A stretch of 64,000 nt of DNA from Thiomicrorhabdus sp. zzn3 (GTDB lineage: Bacteria > Pseudomonadota > Gammaproteobacteria > Thiomicrospirales > Thiomicrospiraceae): assembly GCF_029767755.1 (NCBI RefSeq), contig NZ_JARUQS010000001.1, positions 1,364,001-1,428,000 on the forward strand. Direction: 5' to 3'. The notes beneath the pieces were generated by a model. The model ran no database searches. It was not told the origin of the DNA and saw only the letters and a program-made list of their open reading frames with translations. Positions 1 through 10,135 of the stretch are shown piece after piece. The number at the start of each line of letters is the position of its first letter. Position 1 is the first letter of the stretch. Position numbers and translations under genes: made by a program.

Positions 1-105
1 GTATTTCTTAGACCAGAAAGTATCCGCTACCAAAATAAAGGATGCCATAGCCAACAAAACCATTTCTGGAATTGCCGGGGCAAAAGCAGGAATTACAAAG
101 TTCAT
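1..105 (-). CDS. nuoN: NADH-quinone oxidoreductase subunit N (partial, N-terminal 35 codons)
   Basis: Only the first codons lie in the window; the gene runs off the left edge. The visible protein begins MNFVIPAFAPAIPEM and continues into a hydrophobic helix, as expected for NuoN, an antiporter-like membrane subunit of complex I. It follows nuoM directly, in the usual nuo order. Two in-frame ATGs are possible, at 114 and 105. An AGGTG at 116-120 touches the first but lies about 10 bases from the second, so I prefer 105. Assignment rests on position plus the short N-terminus. Confidence 0.85.
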   Translation of the reverse strand, partial: MNFVIPAFAPAIPEMVLLAMASFILVADTFWSKKY

Positions 106-125
106 ACTGTTCATTCACCTATTAA

Positions 126-1640
126 TTAAAGTTTTGAAGTTGTTGCTTGAACCAAAAGGTTTTCAACGGAAGTATGCATAACCTCCATCAACGGGCCTGG
201 GTAAACACCCAGAACAACAACTGCAACAGCCAAGGTCGCCATAATGGCAAACTCGCGTTTATTTAGATCCTGAAGTTGTTCAACATTCTCATTGGTAATC
301 GGACCGAAAAATACACGCTTAACCATCCACAACGTATAAGCGGCACCAATAATCAATGTCAGCGCGGCAATGGCACCAAACCAGATATTCGCCTTGAACG
401 AGCTCAGAATAACCATGAACTCACCGACAAAACCGGATGTACCAGGCAGCCCCACGTTTGCCATGGCAAACAGCACGGCAAACATCACAAACCAAGGCAT
501 TTTGTTAACCACACCGCTATAAGCCGAAATTTCACGGGTGTGCATACGGTCATACAAAACACCAATCGCCAAGAACATCGCACCGGAGATGAAACCGTGT
601 GAAATCATCTGCACCATCGCCCCTTCCATACCGAGCTGCGCACCCTGCAAAGAACCGGTTGACTGCAAAATGTCGTACAGTACAAACATACCCAGGGTGA
701 CGAACCCCATGTGCGAAATAGAGGAGTAGGCAACCAGCTTTTTCATATCGCTTTGTACTAAAGCCACGACACCGATATAGACGATTGCGATCAAGGACAA
801 CAAGATCACTAACCAATCCAGTTCCATCGATGCATCCGGAGTAATGGGCAGGCTGAAACGGACGAAACCGTATCCACCCATTTTCAGCATGATCGCAGCC
901 AGCACGACTGATCCTGCCGTAGGCGCTTCAACGTGAGCGTCAGGCAACCAAGTATGTACCGGAAACATTGGAATTTTGACTGCAAACGCGATCAGGAATG
1001 CCAGGAAGATCAAAATCTGTGCGGTCATTCCCAAGTGCATGGTATGCATATCCAGGATTGAGAAGCTGCCTGACTGGTAATACATGTACAGGAAGCTGAC
1101 CAGCATGAATACCGAACCGAAGAAGGTATACAAGAAGAACTTCAGCGTTGCGTAAACACGGCGCGGCCCCCCCCATTTACCGATGACGATAAACATTGGA
1201 ATCAGCAGCGCTTCCCAGAACACATAGAACAGAATGGAATCCAATGCCACGAACACACCGGTCATCATACCGCCCATAATCAGGAAGGCACCCATGTACT
1301 GTTCAACACGCTCTTTGATCACATCCCAAGCAGAAGCAATCACTAAAACCTGAGTAAAGGTCGTCAATAGAACCAGTGGCATAGAAAGTCCGTCAACACC
1401 TAAGTGGTAATAGATGTTAAACGCCGGAATCCACTCAACCTTTTCAACGAATTGCATTGACGCAGTGGTCGTGTCAAAGCCGGTCCATAGTGGCAAGGAC
1501 AACAGGAATGTGACAAAAGCTGTAATCAGAGAAAGCCACTTAGCGGCAGTGTCGTTATTTCGGCCAGCAAACAAAACGAGTAGGCCCCCGATAATCGGCA
1601 GCCAGATCAGTGTGCTTAATATAGGATAACTTGATAACAT
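126..1640 (-). CDS. nuoM: NADH-quinone oxidoreductase subunit M
   Basis: NuoM is one of the three antiporter-like proton-pumping subunits of respiratory complex I in the inner membrane. The 504 residues match the family's usual length and are almost wholly transmembrane (about 14 helices). Family hallmarks visible are the helix with KIPMFPVHTWLPDAHVEAP (lysine and histidine of the proton path), the earlier glutamate in FYVFWEALLIPMF, and KKLVAYSSISHMGF. It lies 34 bases after nuoL and just ahead of nuoN, so it is part of the single nuo transcript. The stretch around 1167-1174 contains eight G (minus strand) encoding Gly-Gly. Confidence 0.98.
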   Translation of the reverse strand: MLSSYPILSTLIWLPIIGGLLVLFAGRNNDTAAKWLSLITAFVTFLLSLPLWTGFDTTTASMQFVEKVEWIPAFNIYYHLGVDGLSMPLVLLTTFTQVLVIASAWDVIKERVEQYMGAFLIMGGMMTGVFVALDSILFYVFWEALLIPMFIVIGKWGGPRRVYATLKFFLYTFFGSVFMLVSFLYMYYQSGSFSILDMHTMHLGMTAQILIFLAFLIAFAVKIPMFPVHTWLPDAHVEAPTAGSVVLAAIMLKMGGYGFVRFSLPITPDASMELDWLVILLSLIAIVYIGVVALVQSDMKKLVAYSSISHMGFVTLGMFVLYDILQSTGSLQGAQLGMEGAMVQMISHGFISGAMFLAIGVLYDRMHTREISAYSGVVNKMPWFVMFAVLFAMANVGLPGTSGFVGEFMVILSSFKANIWFGAIAALTLIIGAAYTLWMVKRVFFGPITNENVEQLQDLNKREFAIMATLAVAVVVLGVYPGPLMEVMHTSVENLLVQATTSKL

Positions 1641-1674
1641 GGAATTTGTTCCCTTCTCTTCTTATTCTCTTAAA

Positions 1675-3648
1675 TTACCAAAGTACCCAAATCAGCATGG
1701 CTAGCAGGCCGAAAATCATCACAAACGCATAATGGTACAAGAAACCGGTTTGTGATTGTCGTAGGGCCACCGCTGAATTGAACACGGCCATAAAAGTATT
1801 GGTTACCATACCCGTATCGATCATCTTCTGATCCACAACACGGGTAAAGAAGGCACCCAACTTACGCGTACCGTCAACGAAGACAATTTCATTCAAACGG
1901 TCAAATCCATAAGCATTTTCCAGAACATAGTGACCACGTGGGCACATGGCTTTTAGCTTAGCCGGAATTTGAGGCTGTTTGATATACATCAACCACGCCA
2001 GGAATACACCCGATAGAGCTAACCACACTGGCAATGTCATGAATGAGTGAACGATCATATCAACCACACCATGGAAATAGTTGTTGTAGACCGCCATCAT
2101 GGTGTCGTTTTCAGCCAAGATAAATACCGAGTTGCCGAAATAACTGCCGTTTAACATCGGCTCGATCATTGGCAGCCCCATCAGTACCGCAGGAATCGAC
2201 AATAGAATCAGCGGTAACGTCACTACCCATGGAGACTCTTTCATCTCATGCGTGCGCACGTATTCGCTCTCCTCACCATGGAAAACGATGAAGAACATAC
2301 GGAAGCTGTAGAAAGCGGTAACAAACACACCAGCCATCAACAAGACATAGGCAAAGGTGGCACCAAAACGATCACTCTCATTCAGAGACAATAAGATACT
2401 GTCTTTCGAGAAGAATCCTGAGAAGCCAGGGAAACCGATCAAAGCTAAGGATCCGATTAACATCGCCGCATAAGTAATCGGCATGTATTTCTTAAGACCA
2501 CCCATTTCGCGGATATCCTGCTTGTGGTGCATGGCAATGATGACCGAACCCGCCGCTAGGAAAAGCAACGCCTTAAAGAAAGCATGCGTCAGTACGTGGA
2601 ACATACCGGCTGCATAGGCTGAGGCACCGAGCGCGGCTGTCATATAACCCAGCTGTGAAAGCGTGGAATAAGCCACTACGCGCTTGATGTCATTTTGAAT
2701 CAGACCTAACAGCCCCATCATGAATGCAGTCAGGGCACCGACGATCAGCACAACACTCAATGCGGTTTCAGATAATTCAAACGCCGGCGACAGACGTGCC
2801 ACCATAAAGATACCTGCAGTAACCATCGTTGCCGCGTGAATCAATGCCGAAATCGGAGTCGGACCTTCCATCGATTCTGGAAGCCACACATGCAGAGGCA
2901 TCTGTGCCGATTTACCCATGGCTCCGATAAATAGCAGGATTAACATCAGGGTAATCATCGACCATTCAACACCCGGGATGATCTCAATCATCACATCGCG
3001 TTGTGAGGTCAATTGTGCAAAGAACTCTTGATAGTCCATGGTGTTGAAATAAACAAACACCATAGCAATCCCCAGAATGAAGCCGAAGTCACCGACGCGG
3101 TTCACCAAGAACGCTTTTAGGTTCGCTTGGATCGCTGATTCGCGCTTCATGTAGAAACCGATCAACAGATAAGAAACTAAACCAACGGCTTCCCAACCAA
3201 AGAACAATTGCAGGAAGTTGTTCGCCATGACCAGAGACAGCATGGAGAACGTAAACAGAGAGATGTAGCTGAAGAAACGCTGATAATAAGGGTTATCGTG
3301 CGAGTAGTCTTCATCGTGGTCCATATAACCGATGGTATAGATATGCACCATTAGAGAGACAAATGTCACCACCAACATCATGGTCGCTGACAATTCATCA
3401 ATCATGTATCCAATTTCAAAGCGAATACCATCCGTTACCATCCAGGTATATAAACTGGCGTTGTAAACTTCATGACCATCGATCATGAACAGTTTGAAGA
3501 CATAGAAAGACAGAATAGTGGAAATCGCAACCCCGGCAATCGTCGCCGAGTGCGCACCCTTGCGCCCGACCTGTCGTCCAAACAGACCAGCAATGATGGC
3601 ACCAAACAGTGGCGCTAATAAAATAACGGTAAGAATTGTATGTAACAT
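1675..3648 (-). CDS. nuoL: NADH-quinone oxidoreductase subunit L
   Basis: NuoL is the distal proton-pumping subunit of complex I and carries the long lateral amphipathic helix. The 657-residue product has the expected polytopic N-terminal part, with FFGWEAVGLVSYLLIGF, KSAQMPLHVWLPESMEGPTPISALIHAATMV and KRVVAYSTLSQLGYM, and a C-terminal region with a final membrane anchor. An in-frame TTG precedes the chosen ATG by one codon. The AAGGGG in the end of nuoK sits about 9 bases before the ATG at 3648, which decides the start. The gene begins 6 bases after the nuoK stop, suggesting coupled translation. Confidence 0.98.
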   Translation of the reverse strand: MLHTILTVILLAPLFGAIIAGLFGRQVGRKGAHSATIAGVAISTILSFYVFKLFMIDGHEVYNASLYTWMVTDGIRFEIGYMIDELSATMMLVVTFVSLMVHIYTIGYMDHDEDYSHDNPYYQRFFSYISLFTFSMLSLVMANNFLQLFFGWEAVGLVSYLLIGFYMKRESAIQANLKAFLVNRVGDFGFILGIAMVFVYFNTMDYQEFFAQLTSQRDVMIEIIPGVEWSMITLMLILLFIGAMGKSAQMPLHVWLPESMEGPTPISALIHAATMVTAGIFMVARLSPAFELSETALSVVLIVGALTAFMMGLLGLIQNDIKRVVAYSTLSQLGYMTAALGASAYAAGMFHVLTHAFFKALLFLAAGSVIIAMHHKQDIREMGGLKKYMPITYAAMLIGSLALIGFPGFSGFFSKDSILLSLNESDRFGATFAYVLLMAGVFVTAFYSFRMFFIVFHGEESEYVRTHEMKESPWVVTLPLILLSIPAVLMGLPMIEPMLNGSYFGNSVFILAENDTMMAVYNNYFHGVVDMIVHSFMTLPVWLALSGVFLAWLMYIKQPQIPAKLKAMCPRGHYVLENAYGFDRLNEIVFVDGTRKLGAFFTRVVDQKMIDTGMVTNTFMAVFNSAVALRQSQTGFLYHYAFVMIFGLLAMLIWVLW

Positions 3649-3654
3649 CAAGAA

Positions 3655-3960
3655 CTACCCCTTCAGCGATCCAAGATCATCAACATTGATGCTCTTACGA
3701 TTACGGAATACGAGCACAATAATAGCCAGACCGATCGCAGCCTCAGCCGCAGCAACCGTCAGGATGAAGAAAACAAAAATCTGCCCGGTCACATCATTCA
3801 AATAATGTGAAAACGCGACCAAATTGGTGTTTACCGCCAAAAGCAGAAGCTCAATTGACATTAACAACACAATAATATTTTTACGATTCAAAAAGATACC
3901 GGCCATACTGATGGTAAACAGAATCGCGCCAAAAATTAGATAATCAGACAACGCAATCAC
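3655..3960 (-). CDS. nuoK: NADH-quinone oxidoreductase subunit K
   Basis: A small membrane subunit of complex I: 101 residues and three helices, matching the family exactly. The conserved glutamates of the proton channel are visible in the second and third helices ([11 protein letters not shown] and [12 protein letters not shown]). Its ATG overlaps the nuoJ stop by four bases, a common arrangement for coupled expression, and nuoL follows at once. No doubt about identity. Confidence 0.98.
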   Translation of the reverse strand: MIALSDYLIFGAILFTISMAGIFLNRKNIIVLLMSIELLLLAVNTNLVAFSHYLNDVTGQIFVFFILTVAAAEAAIGLAIIVLVFRNRKSINVDDLGSLKG

Positions 3961-4598
3961 TTGCTCTCCTCCTCTTTTTCCGGCAGTTCTTTTTCTACAA
4001 CCGATTCCATTTTGACCATCGTCAAACGGTCTGCCTTTTCTGTTTTTACCTGTTGATCAATGTTTTGGTACAACACTTCTCTAGGTGGACGACGGCGCAA
4101 AGTCAGAGCGATGGCCGCTACAATCCCGACCAAAAGCAAAACCGCCGCCAATACAAACGCATAAGCGTGAGTGGTATAAAGGGGTACACCAATCGCTTTG
4201 GTATTACTGAAGTTCGCAGACTGCTGCACAGGCGCACCGGTCACTTCCAAACCGAAATGATCAGGACCCAACACCATATACATCATCGCTAAAATACCCA
4301 CCGACGCCATAGCGCCTAACGGCAGGTAACGGGTGAAGCCTTCTTTCAGCTGTGCCAAATTGATATCAAGCATCATGACAACAAACAGGAACAACACCAT
4401 GACCGCACCGACATAGACCAGGATCAGTACCAAACCTAAAAATTCGGCTTGGGCCATAATCCAAACACCTGCCGTGGCAATAAAGGCCAACACTAACCAA
4501 AGCGCTGCTTTTACCGGGTTTTTAACTGTAATCACCATCAATCCGGAAACGATCGCTAGCGCACCAAGTACATAGAAAATAAATTGCTCAAAAGTCAT
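3957..4598 (-). CDS. nuoJ: NADH-quinone oxidoreductase subunit J
   Basis: NuoJ is the membrane subunit of complex I that contains the pi-bulge helix at the quinone-site end of the arm. The first 175 or so residues hold five helices, with the family segment [21 protein letters not shown] at about 57-77. A charged, cytoplasmic tail rich in Lys and Glu (about 175-213) follows; it is longer than in many NuoJ proteins and looks poorly constrained. The gene lies 15 bases after nuoI and overlaps nuoK. Confidence 0.97.
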   Translation of the reverse strand: MTFEQFIFYVLGALAIVSGLMVITVKNPVKAALWLVLAFIATAGVWIMAQAEFLGLVLILVYVGAVMVLFLFVVMMLDINLAQLKEGFTRYLPLGAMASVGILAMMYMVLGPDHFGLEVTGAPVQQSANFSNTKAIGVPLYTTHAYAFVLAAVLLLVGIVAAIALTLRRRPPREVLYQNIDQQVKTEKADRLTMVKMESVVEKELPEKEEESK

Positions 4599-4613
4599 TT
4601 TGGAATCTCTTTA

Positions 4614-5105
4614 TTAACGATATTTAGCATCGGCTGCGCGATCAGCAGCGATTTGAGCTTCATGTTTATCACCAAAGGCCAATAATTTGTCTTTGGTCAT
4701 AATATGCGGGCCGCGCTCTTGAAATTCATATTCAAAAACACGCGTCTCAACGATGGCATCAACCGGACAGGCCTCTTCACAGAAACCGCAGTAGATACAC
4801 TTAAACATGTCAATATCATAGCGCGTAGTACGACGCGAACCATCGTCACGCTCCTCGGATTCGATCGTAATGGCATTTGCTGGGCAAACGGCTTCACATA
4901 ATTTACAAGCAATACAACGCTCTTCACCGTTTTCGTAGCGGCGTAACGCATGATGCCCTCTGAAACGAGGTGATAATGGTGTCTTCTCTTCCGGATAACG
5001 AACCGTAATTTTCTTTTTGAATAGGTATTTTCCGGTTAATGCAAGCCCTTTGAAAAGCTCGGTCAATCCAAAGGTCTTAACCTGATGTTTGATAAATTTA
5101 ACCAT
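4614..5105 (-). CDS. nuoI: NADH-quinone oxidoreductase subunit I (2 x [4Fe-4S])
   Basis: NuoI is the ferredoxin-like subunit of complex I that relays electrons through clusters N6a and N6b towards NuoB. The 163-residue protein shows two complete [4Fe-4S] motifs: [16 protein letters not shown] near residue 60 and [16 protein letters not shown] near residue 103. An N-terminal amphipathic stretch ([19 protein letters not shown]) would contact the membrane arm. It sits between nuoH and nuoJ as usual. Confidence 0.98.
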   Translation of the reverse strand: MVKFIKHQVKTFGLTELFKGLALTGKYLFKKKITVRYPEEKTPLSPRFRGHHALRRYENGEERCIACKLCEAVCPANAITIESEERDDGSRRTTRYDIDMFKCIYCGFCEEACPVDAIVETRVFEYEFQERGPHIMTKDKLLAFGDKHEAQIAADRAADAKYR

Positions 5106-5117
5106 TTTTGCCTCTAA

Positions 5118-6179
5118 TTAATTAAACCAAGGACCAAACTGGAAGTATTTCATTGCACCGACAACGAATACCCAGACAATTGTCACAGGAATTAACACTT
5201 TCCATCCCAAGCGCATAAGCTGGTCATAACGGTATCGAGGGAATGTGGCACGTAGCCAGATGAAAACAAACAGTAAGAAACTCACCTTAAAGGCTAACCA
5301 ACCAAATGCTGGCACCCAAGCAAACAGGGTTTCTAATGGTGGAATACCTTCAAATGGTGACAACCAGCCACCCAAGAACATAATGGCCGTCATAAACGAG
5401 ATCAAAATCATCATCGCATATTCCGCCAGCATGAACACCCCGAAGGTCATACCTGAATATTCAACATGGAAACCGGCAACGATTTCAGCTTCACCTTCTA
5501 CGATATCAAATGGTGTACGGTTGGTCTCAGCCAGGCCTGATAGGAAGTAAACAACAAACATCGGCAACAACGGTAACAGGTACCAGTTCCATACGCCGCC
5601 CTGCTGCCCATTCACAATATCTTGCAAATTCATGCTGCCGGCAATCATCAAAACCGTCACCAACGCAAAGCCCATTGCGATCTCATAAGAGATTTTTTGT
5701 GCGGAACCACGCAGCGCACCCAAAAACGCATATTTTGAGTTAGATGCCCAACCGGCAATAACGGTCCCGTAAACCAAAATCGACGAAACGGCTAATACAT
5801 ACAAGATCCCGGCATTGATGTCCGCAACCACCACATCTGGCGAGAACGGGATAACCGCCCATACTGCGACAGCCGGTGCAATCGATAGCACCGGTGCAAT
5901 AATAAACAGGTACTTATTGGATTGATGCGGAAAAATGACCTCTTTGGTCATCAGCTTCAAGGCATCCGCAATGGGCTGCAACCAACCGCCCGGACCAACG
6001 CGGTTCGGTCCCATACGAACCTGCATATAACCGATCACCTTACGCTCAGCGTAGGTCAGCCAGGCCACCGCCAACATAATCGGAAGAATCACCACTACCG
6101 CCTGAATCACCAAGGTGATGAGGATGGCCAACCAATCGTATAAAAAGCCAGATAAAAAAGCTTGGATCGCGTCAAACAT
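5118..6179 (-). CDS. nuoH: NADH-quinone oxidoreductase subunit H
   Basis: NuoH forms most of the quinone-access chamber of complex I. The 353-residue protein is polytopic (eight or more helices) and has the signature [22 protein letters not shown], the acidic loop [22 protein letters not shown] and the ERK-adjacent segment expected for the E-channel. It starts 5 bases after the nuoG stop region and is followed by nuoI 12 bases on. A CAGGCCTG octamer lies inside the gene at about 5534. Confidence 0.98.
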   Translation of the reverse strand: MFDAIQAFLSGFLYDWLAILITLVIQAVVVILPIMLAVAWLTYAERKVIGYMQVRMGPNRVGPGGWLQPIADALKLMTKEVIFPHQSNKYLFIIAPVLSIAPAVAVWAVIPFSPDVVVADINAGILYVLAVSSILVYGTVIAGWASNSKYAFLGALRGSAQKISYEIAMGFALVTVLMIAGSMNLQDIVNGQQGGVWNWYLLPLLPMFVVYFLSGLAETNRTPFDIVEGEAEIVAGFHVEYSGMTFGVFMLAEYAMMILISFMTAIMFLGGWLSPFEGIPPLETLFAWVPAFGWLAFKVSFLLFVFIWLRATFPRYRYDQLMRLGWKVLIPVTIVWVFVVGAMKYFQFGPWFN

Positions 6180-6184
6180 CTACA

Positions 6185-8293
6185 TTATCCTTTTTTCATT
6201 GGTTGAGCCTGAGCGTCAGGCGTAGCTTGCAAAGACGGCGCACGTCTTACAATGGCATCCGTCATATAAGGTGAAATAATAGAGAACGTGTCATCCCCAC
6301 CTTTTAGCTCAATATCAACAGCTGAAAAGTCAACGGACTTGGCAGGGTTATCCAGCACTTCAGCCAACACTTCATTTGAATGTGTTTGTTCAAAACCAGT
6401 CACATCAAACAGATTGCCCAATACGCGTAATACTTTCCATCCCGCTTTGGCTTCACCTTTAGGTTCTACCGCCATTTTGAATGATTGCTTAATACCGTTT
6501 GCATTGATAAAAGTACCTGCCGTTTCTGCAAAGGTTGCGATAGGCAACAATACATCTGCATAATCACGCTGAACATCACTATCAAAAGCGGTGAAGTTCA
6601 CCACAAATGCTGCTTTTTGCATAGCTTGCAATGCTTTATCGGCATGAATGGAATCCATTTCAGGTTCAACAGCATAATTGATGAAAGCGTTCATTGAACC
6701 TTCCAGCATTTGCGTGACATTCAAACCTTTCATAGGCAAACAGTTAACCAAGCTTGCACCAACCTCATTGGCAGCGATTGGCAAAATACTTAAAGTTGAA
6801 CCTGTCATTTCAGCGATAACCGCGGCCAACTTCTGCAACTTAGCGTAGCTGCCATGCGTCAGGCTGATTTGACCTAACATCACTGCGGCTTTCTCCGAAG
6901 ATTTCAAAGACTGTGCGATTTGACGATGTGAGTCGTTCACTTCAACAGCGTTTAACCAGGCCTGTTCGTTCTGTCCGGCGATTTCAACAGCGGCTTTAGC
7001 AATGGCAGCCACCTCAGAAACAAAGTTGGTTTCGCTCACCAGGTGGGTGGCTAGAGGATAGTTAAAGTCAAATTCAACCGGGTTGATCACATGTGCCTGC
7101 GCTTCTGCCAACACCGCTTTACGAATGCGATGGTTCAAAATCGGCAGTTCTTTTCTTAGGTACGACCCGATCACCAGAGCAGACTGCAGTTTTTCTGCCT
7201 CTTCTAGTGTTGGTACCAAAGAAGGGGTGTGGAATCCACTTGCATCGAGAGAGAAGTCGCGCTGTTGCAAACGGTGATCAATGTTCTCAATACCCACACC
7301 GCGTGCCAATTTTTGCAACAGATGCAGTTCTTCAACGGTTGCGTTGGCTGAAGCCAATACGCCAACCTTGGATGCATCTTTTAACTGTGTCTGAAGACCT
7401 TCAACCGCAAACTGCAGTGCGGTCTCCCAATCGACAGTTTTCCATTGGCCGTTTTCTTTAATTTGAGGCTGAGTTAAGCGCTCGTCGGAGTTGATCCCTT
7501 CATAAGAGAAGCGATCGCGATCTGAAAGCCATACCTCGTTGATCGATTCATTTTCACGCGGTACGACACGCTTAACTTCATTGTCTTTTGAATGCAGAAT
7601 GATGTTTGATCCTATGCTGTCATGAGCTGCGATACCATTATGAGACTTCAATTCCCACGCACGTGCAGAATAACGGAATGGCTTTGACGTCAAAGCTCCT
7701 ACCGGACATAGATCAATCATGTTTCCAGACATTTCAGACGTGATCGATTTTTCGATATAGGTACCGATCTCCATCCACTCGCTTCGGCCAGTTGCACCCA
7801 ACTCCATCATTCCGGCGACCTCCTGACCGAAACGAACACATCGGGTACAGTGGATACAACGCGTCATATCGGTTTGAATAAGTGAACCGGCATCACGGTC
7901 ACCGACAATACGTTTGGCTTCGGTATAACGAGAGACATCGTCACCATAATCCATAGCAACATCTTGCAGTTCACACTCACCACCTTGGTCACAAATAGGA
8001 CAATCCAACGGGTGGTTGATCAGTAGAAACTCCATTACTGACTTTTGTGCCGCAATCGCTTTCGGCGATTTTGTAAAGACTTTCATTCCGTCAGTGACTG
8101 GTGTGGCACAGGCTGGAAGCGGTTTCCATGCACCTTCCACCTCTACCAGACACATACGGCAGTTTGCAGCAATCGAAAGTTTTTTGTGGTAACAAAAACG
8201 GGGAATTGAGATCTGCGCCTGATCAGCGACATCAATCAACATGTCCCCTTCACGCGCTTCGACAACCTGTCCGTTAATTTCTACTTTTACCAT
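6185..8293 (-). CDS. nuoG: NADH-quinone oxidoreductase subunit G
   Basis: NuoG is the large iron-sulfur subunit of the NADH-oxidising arm. The N-terminus holds a ferredoxin-type [2Fe-2S] domain (CYHKKLSIAANCRMC, then CATP), followed by the His-containing cluster motif CPICDQGGECELQD and a [4Fe-4S] motif CIHCTRCVRFGQE. A molybdopterin-oxidoreductase-like domain makes up the rest, without cofactor-binding function in this family. The 702 residues are a short-to-normal length. nuoF ends 58 bases upstream, the longest spacer of the operon's catalytic part. The final 25 residues are variable in character. Confidence 0.97.
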   Translation of the reverse strand: MVKVEINGQVVEAREGDMLIDVADQAQISIPRFCYHKKLSIAANCRMCLVEVEGAWKPLPACATPVTDGMKVFTKSPKAIAAQKSVMEFLLINHPLDCPICDQGGECELQDVAMDYGDDVSRYTEAKRIVGDRDAGSLIQTDMTRCIHCTRCVRFGQEVAGMMELGATGRSEWMEIGTYIEKSITSEMSGNMIDLCPVGALTSKPFRYSARAWELKSHNGIAAHDSIGSNIILHSKDNEVKRVVPRENESINEVWLSDRDRFSYEGINSDERLTQPQIKENGQWKTVDWETALQFAVEGLQTQLKDASKVGVLASANATVEELHLLQKLARGVGIENIDHRLQQRDFSLDASGFHTPSLVPTLEEAEKLQSALVIGSYLRKELPILNHRIRKAVLAEAQAHVINPVEFDFNYPLATHLVSETNFVSEVAAIAKAAVEIAGQNEQAWLNAVEVNDSHRQIAQSLKSSEKAAVMLGQISLTHGSYAKLQKLAAVIAEMTGSTLSILPIAANEVGASLVNCLPMKGLNVTQMLEGSMNAFINYAVEPEMDSIHADKALQAMQKAAFVVNFTAFDSDVQRDYADVLLPIATFAETAGTFINANGIKQSFKMAVEPKGEAKAGWKVLRVLGNLFDVTGFEQTHSNEVLAEVLDNPAKSVDFSAVDIELKGGDDTFSIISPYMTDAIVRRAPSLQATPDAQAQPMKKG

Positions 8294-8351
8294 AATTCTT
8301 TAACCTAATTGAACTTAGCGAATTTGAGCAGGCCTACTCCCCAGGAGAGGC

Positions 8352-9632
8352 TTATTGACGATCGTAAATACTACAGCCGTGCTCAATATAATGTCTGAAC
8401 TCGTGTTCATAATGTTCCAGCGCGCTGGTCAGAGCGATCGTTGCCGCATCGCCTAAACCGCAAATCACGTTACCCATGATTTTTCCGGAAACATTTTTCA
8501 AACTTTCAATATCTTCAGGGCGGCCTTTGCCTTCGCGGATACGCTTGACGACACGGTACAACCAGCCCGTTCCTTCACGGCATGGCGTACACTGACCACA
8601 GGACTCATCCCAGTAGAAATGACTCAGGTTTTCGATCACTTTAACGATATCGGTCTGGTCATCCATAATAATCACCGAACCCGCCCCCAGGAACGACCCG
8701 GCTTTAGCGATGCTGTCGTAATCCATGTTCATCGCCATCGCCTTTTCCGCTGGCAAAATGGCAGTCGAAGCGCCACCAGGAATCACGCACTTGAGCTTGC
8801 GTCCCTTCCAGATACCGCCCGCGGCTTCCAGCAGATCCTTAAACGGGGTACCCATACGGATTTCAAAATTACCCGGTTTCTCAACGTGCCCAGATACGGC
8901 ATAAAGCTTAGTCCCGCCGGCATTTTCAACGCCTAAATCAGCAAACCACTGTCCGCCTTTAGCCAGGATCATCGGGATAGACGCCAGAGTTTCGGTGTTG
9001 TTGATGGTAGTCGGCTTACCGTATAAACCGTAACTTGCCGGGAAAGGCGGCTTGAAACGCGGCTGACCTTTTTTCCCTTCAATCGATTCGATCAAAGCAG
9101 TTTCTTCGCCACAGATATAGGCTCCGGCTCCCAGATGGGTATACAGATCAAAATCAAAACCGGATCCCAGAATATTCTTTCCTAACAAGCCTGCTTCACG
9201 TGCCTGTTTTACAGCGTTATTAAACCGCTGATAAGGTTCCCAGAACTCACCACGGATGTAGTTGTAGCCAGCCGTTGCACCAATTACATAGCCGGCGATC
9301 ATCATCCCTTCTACCAACTGGTGTGGGTTATAACGCAGAATATCGCGGTCTTTGAACGTTCCTGGCTCACCCTCATCCGAGTTACACAGAATATACTTAT
9401 CCCCTGGAGCCAGGCGATTCATAAAACTCCATTTCAAACCAGTCGGGAACCCGGCTCCGCCACGTCCACGAATTCCTGAAGTTTTGACCTCTTCAATAAT
9501 TTCTTGCGGATCCAGCTCTCCAGCCAGTACTTTCTTCCAAATTTCATAGCCGCCGTTAGCCATGTAGACATCAATGTCCCACGAACGGTCCAAGTGGTTT
9601 AAACGGTAACAGCATTCATTTTGAGGCATCAT
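8352..9632 (-). CDS. nuoF: NADH-quinone oxidoreductase subunit F (NADH/FMN)
   Basis: NuoF binds NADH and FMN and passes electrons to the iron-sulfur chain. Visible are the nucleotide-binding [14 protein letters not shown] near residue 53, the FMN-site stretch [14 protein letters not shown], the [19 protein letters not shown] segment and the C-terminal [4Fe-4S] motif [12 protein letters not shown]. At 426 residues it is full length. GGAG lies 8 bases before the first ATG (9632), supporting that start rather than the adjacent second ATG. nuoE lies 5 bases upstream. Confidence 0.98.
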   Translation of the reverse strand: MMPQNECCYRLNHLDRSWDIDVYMANGGYEIWKKVLAGELDPQEIIEEVKTSGIRGRGGAGFPTGLKWSFMNRLAPGDKYILCNSDEGEPGTFKDRDILRYNPHQLVEGMMIAGYVIGATAGYNYIRGEFWEPYQRFNNAVKQAREAGLLGKNILGSGFDFDLYTHLGAGAYICGEETALIESIEGKKGQPRFKPPFPASYGLYGKPTTINNTETLASIPMILAKGGQWFADLGVENAGGTKLYAVSGHVEKPGNFEIRMGTPFKDLLEAAGGIWKGRKLKCVIPGGASTAILPAEKAMAMNMDYDSIAKAGSFLGAGSVIIMDDQTDIVKVIENLSHFYWDESCGQCTPCREGTGWLYRVVKRIREGKGRPEDIESLKNVSGKIMGNVICGLGDAATIALTSALEHYEHEFRHYIEHGCSIYDRQ

Positions 9633-9637
9633 ATCGT

Positions 9638-10135
9638 TTACTCCAGCTCAGTAATCAGTTTGTCTAGATATTCTTCGGTAAGGTTTTCATGATACTCCTT
9701 ACCAAGCTGCATCACTGGAGCTCCTCCGCAAGCCCCCAAACACTCAACTTTCTTGATTGAGAACTTGCCATCTGGAGTCACTTCACCTACTTTGATGCCT
9801 AAACGTTTTTCAAGATACGCAATAATGTCGTCTTTACCGCGCAACATACAAGAAATACTGTTGCAAACACAGAACTTGAATTCACCTACTGGCTTATGTT
9901 CATAGTTACCGTAAAAGGTGGCAACTTCATAAACCGCAATCGGTGGCATACCAAGATAATCAGCGATTTCATCCATCAATTCAGTAGTAAGGTAACCACC
10001 GTTTACCTCTTGCACAATACGCAAGGCTGGCATGACCGCAGATTGTCTTTGATCCGCTGGATAGTTTGAAATCCATTTATCGATTCGAGACTTCACGTCC
10101 CCTTTAATCATTTTGTACTCTGTGGTGGAGCTCAT
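9638..10135 (-). CDS. nuoE: NADH-quinone oxidoreductase subunit E
   Basis: NuoE carries the off-pathway [2Fe-2S] cluster N1a of complex I. The 165-residue thioredoxin-like protein has the four expected cysteines, in CNSISCML and [10 protein letters not shown] helical N-terminal domain contains the family segment [23 protein letters not shown]. It overlaps the nuoD stop by four bases (ATGA-type junction) and is followed by nuoF. Confidence 0.98.
   Translation of the reverse strand: MSSTTEYKMIKGDVKSRIDKWISNYPADQRQSAVMPALRIVQEVNGGYLTTELMDEIADYLGMPPIAVYEVATFYGNYEHKPVGEFKFCVCNSISCMLRGKDDIIAYLEKRLGIKVGEVTPDGKFSIKKVECLGACGGAPVMQLGKEYHENLTEEYLDKLITELE

Noticed and set aside
276-602. Plus-strand open frames of 60-140 codons opposite nuo genes
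   Set aside because: They lie antisense to well-supported genes, have no family resemblance or ribosome sites, and reflect base composition. The same applies to other long antisense frames in the window, such as 43816-44658 opposite the GH13 gene.
1167-1174. G8 tract in nuoM as a phase-variable switch
   Set aside because: It encodes the conserved Gly-Gly of nuoM, an essential-type respiratory subunit; it is most simply codon choice.
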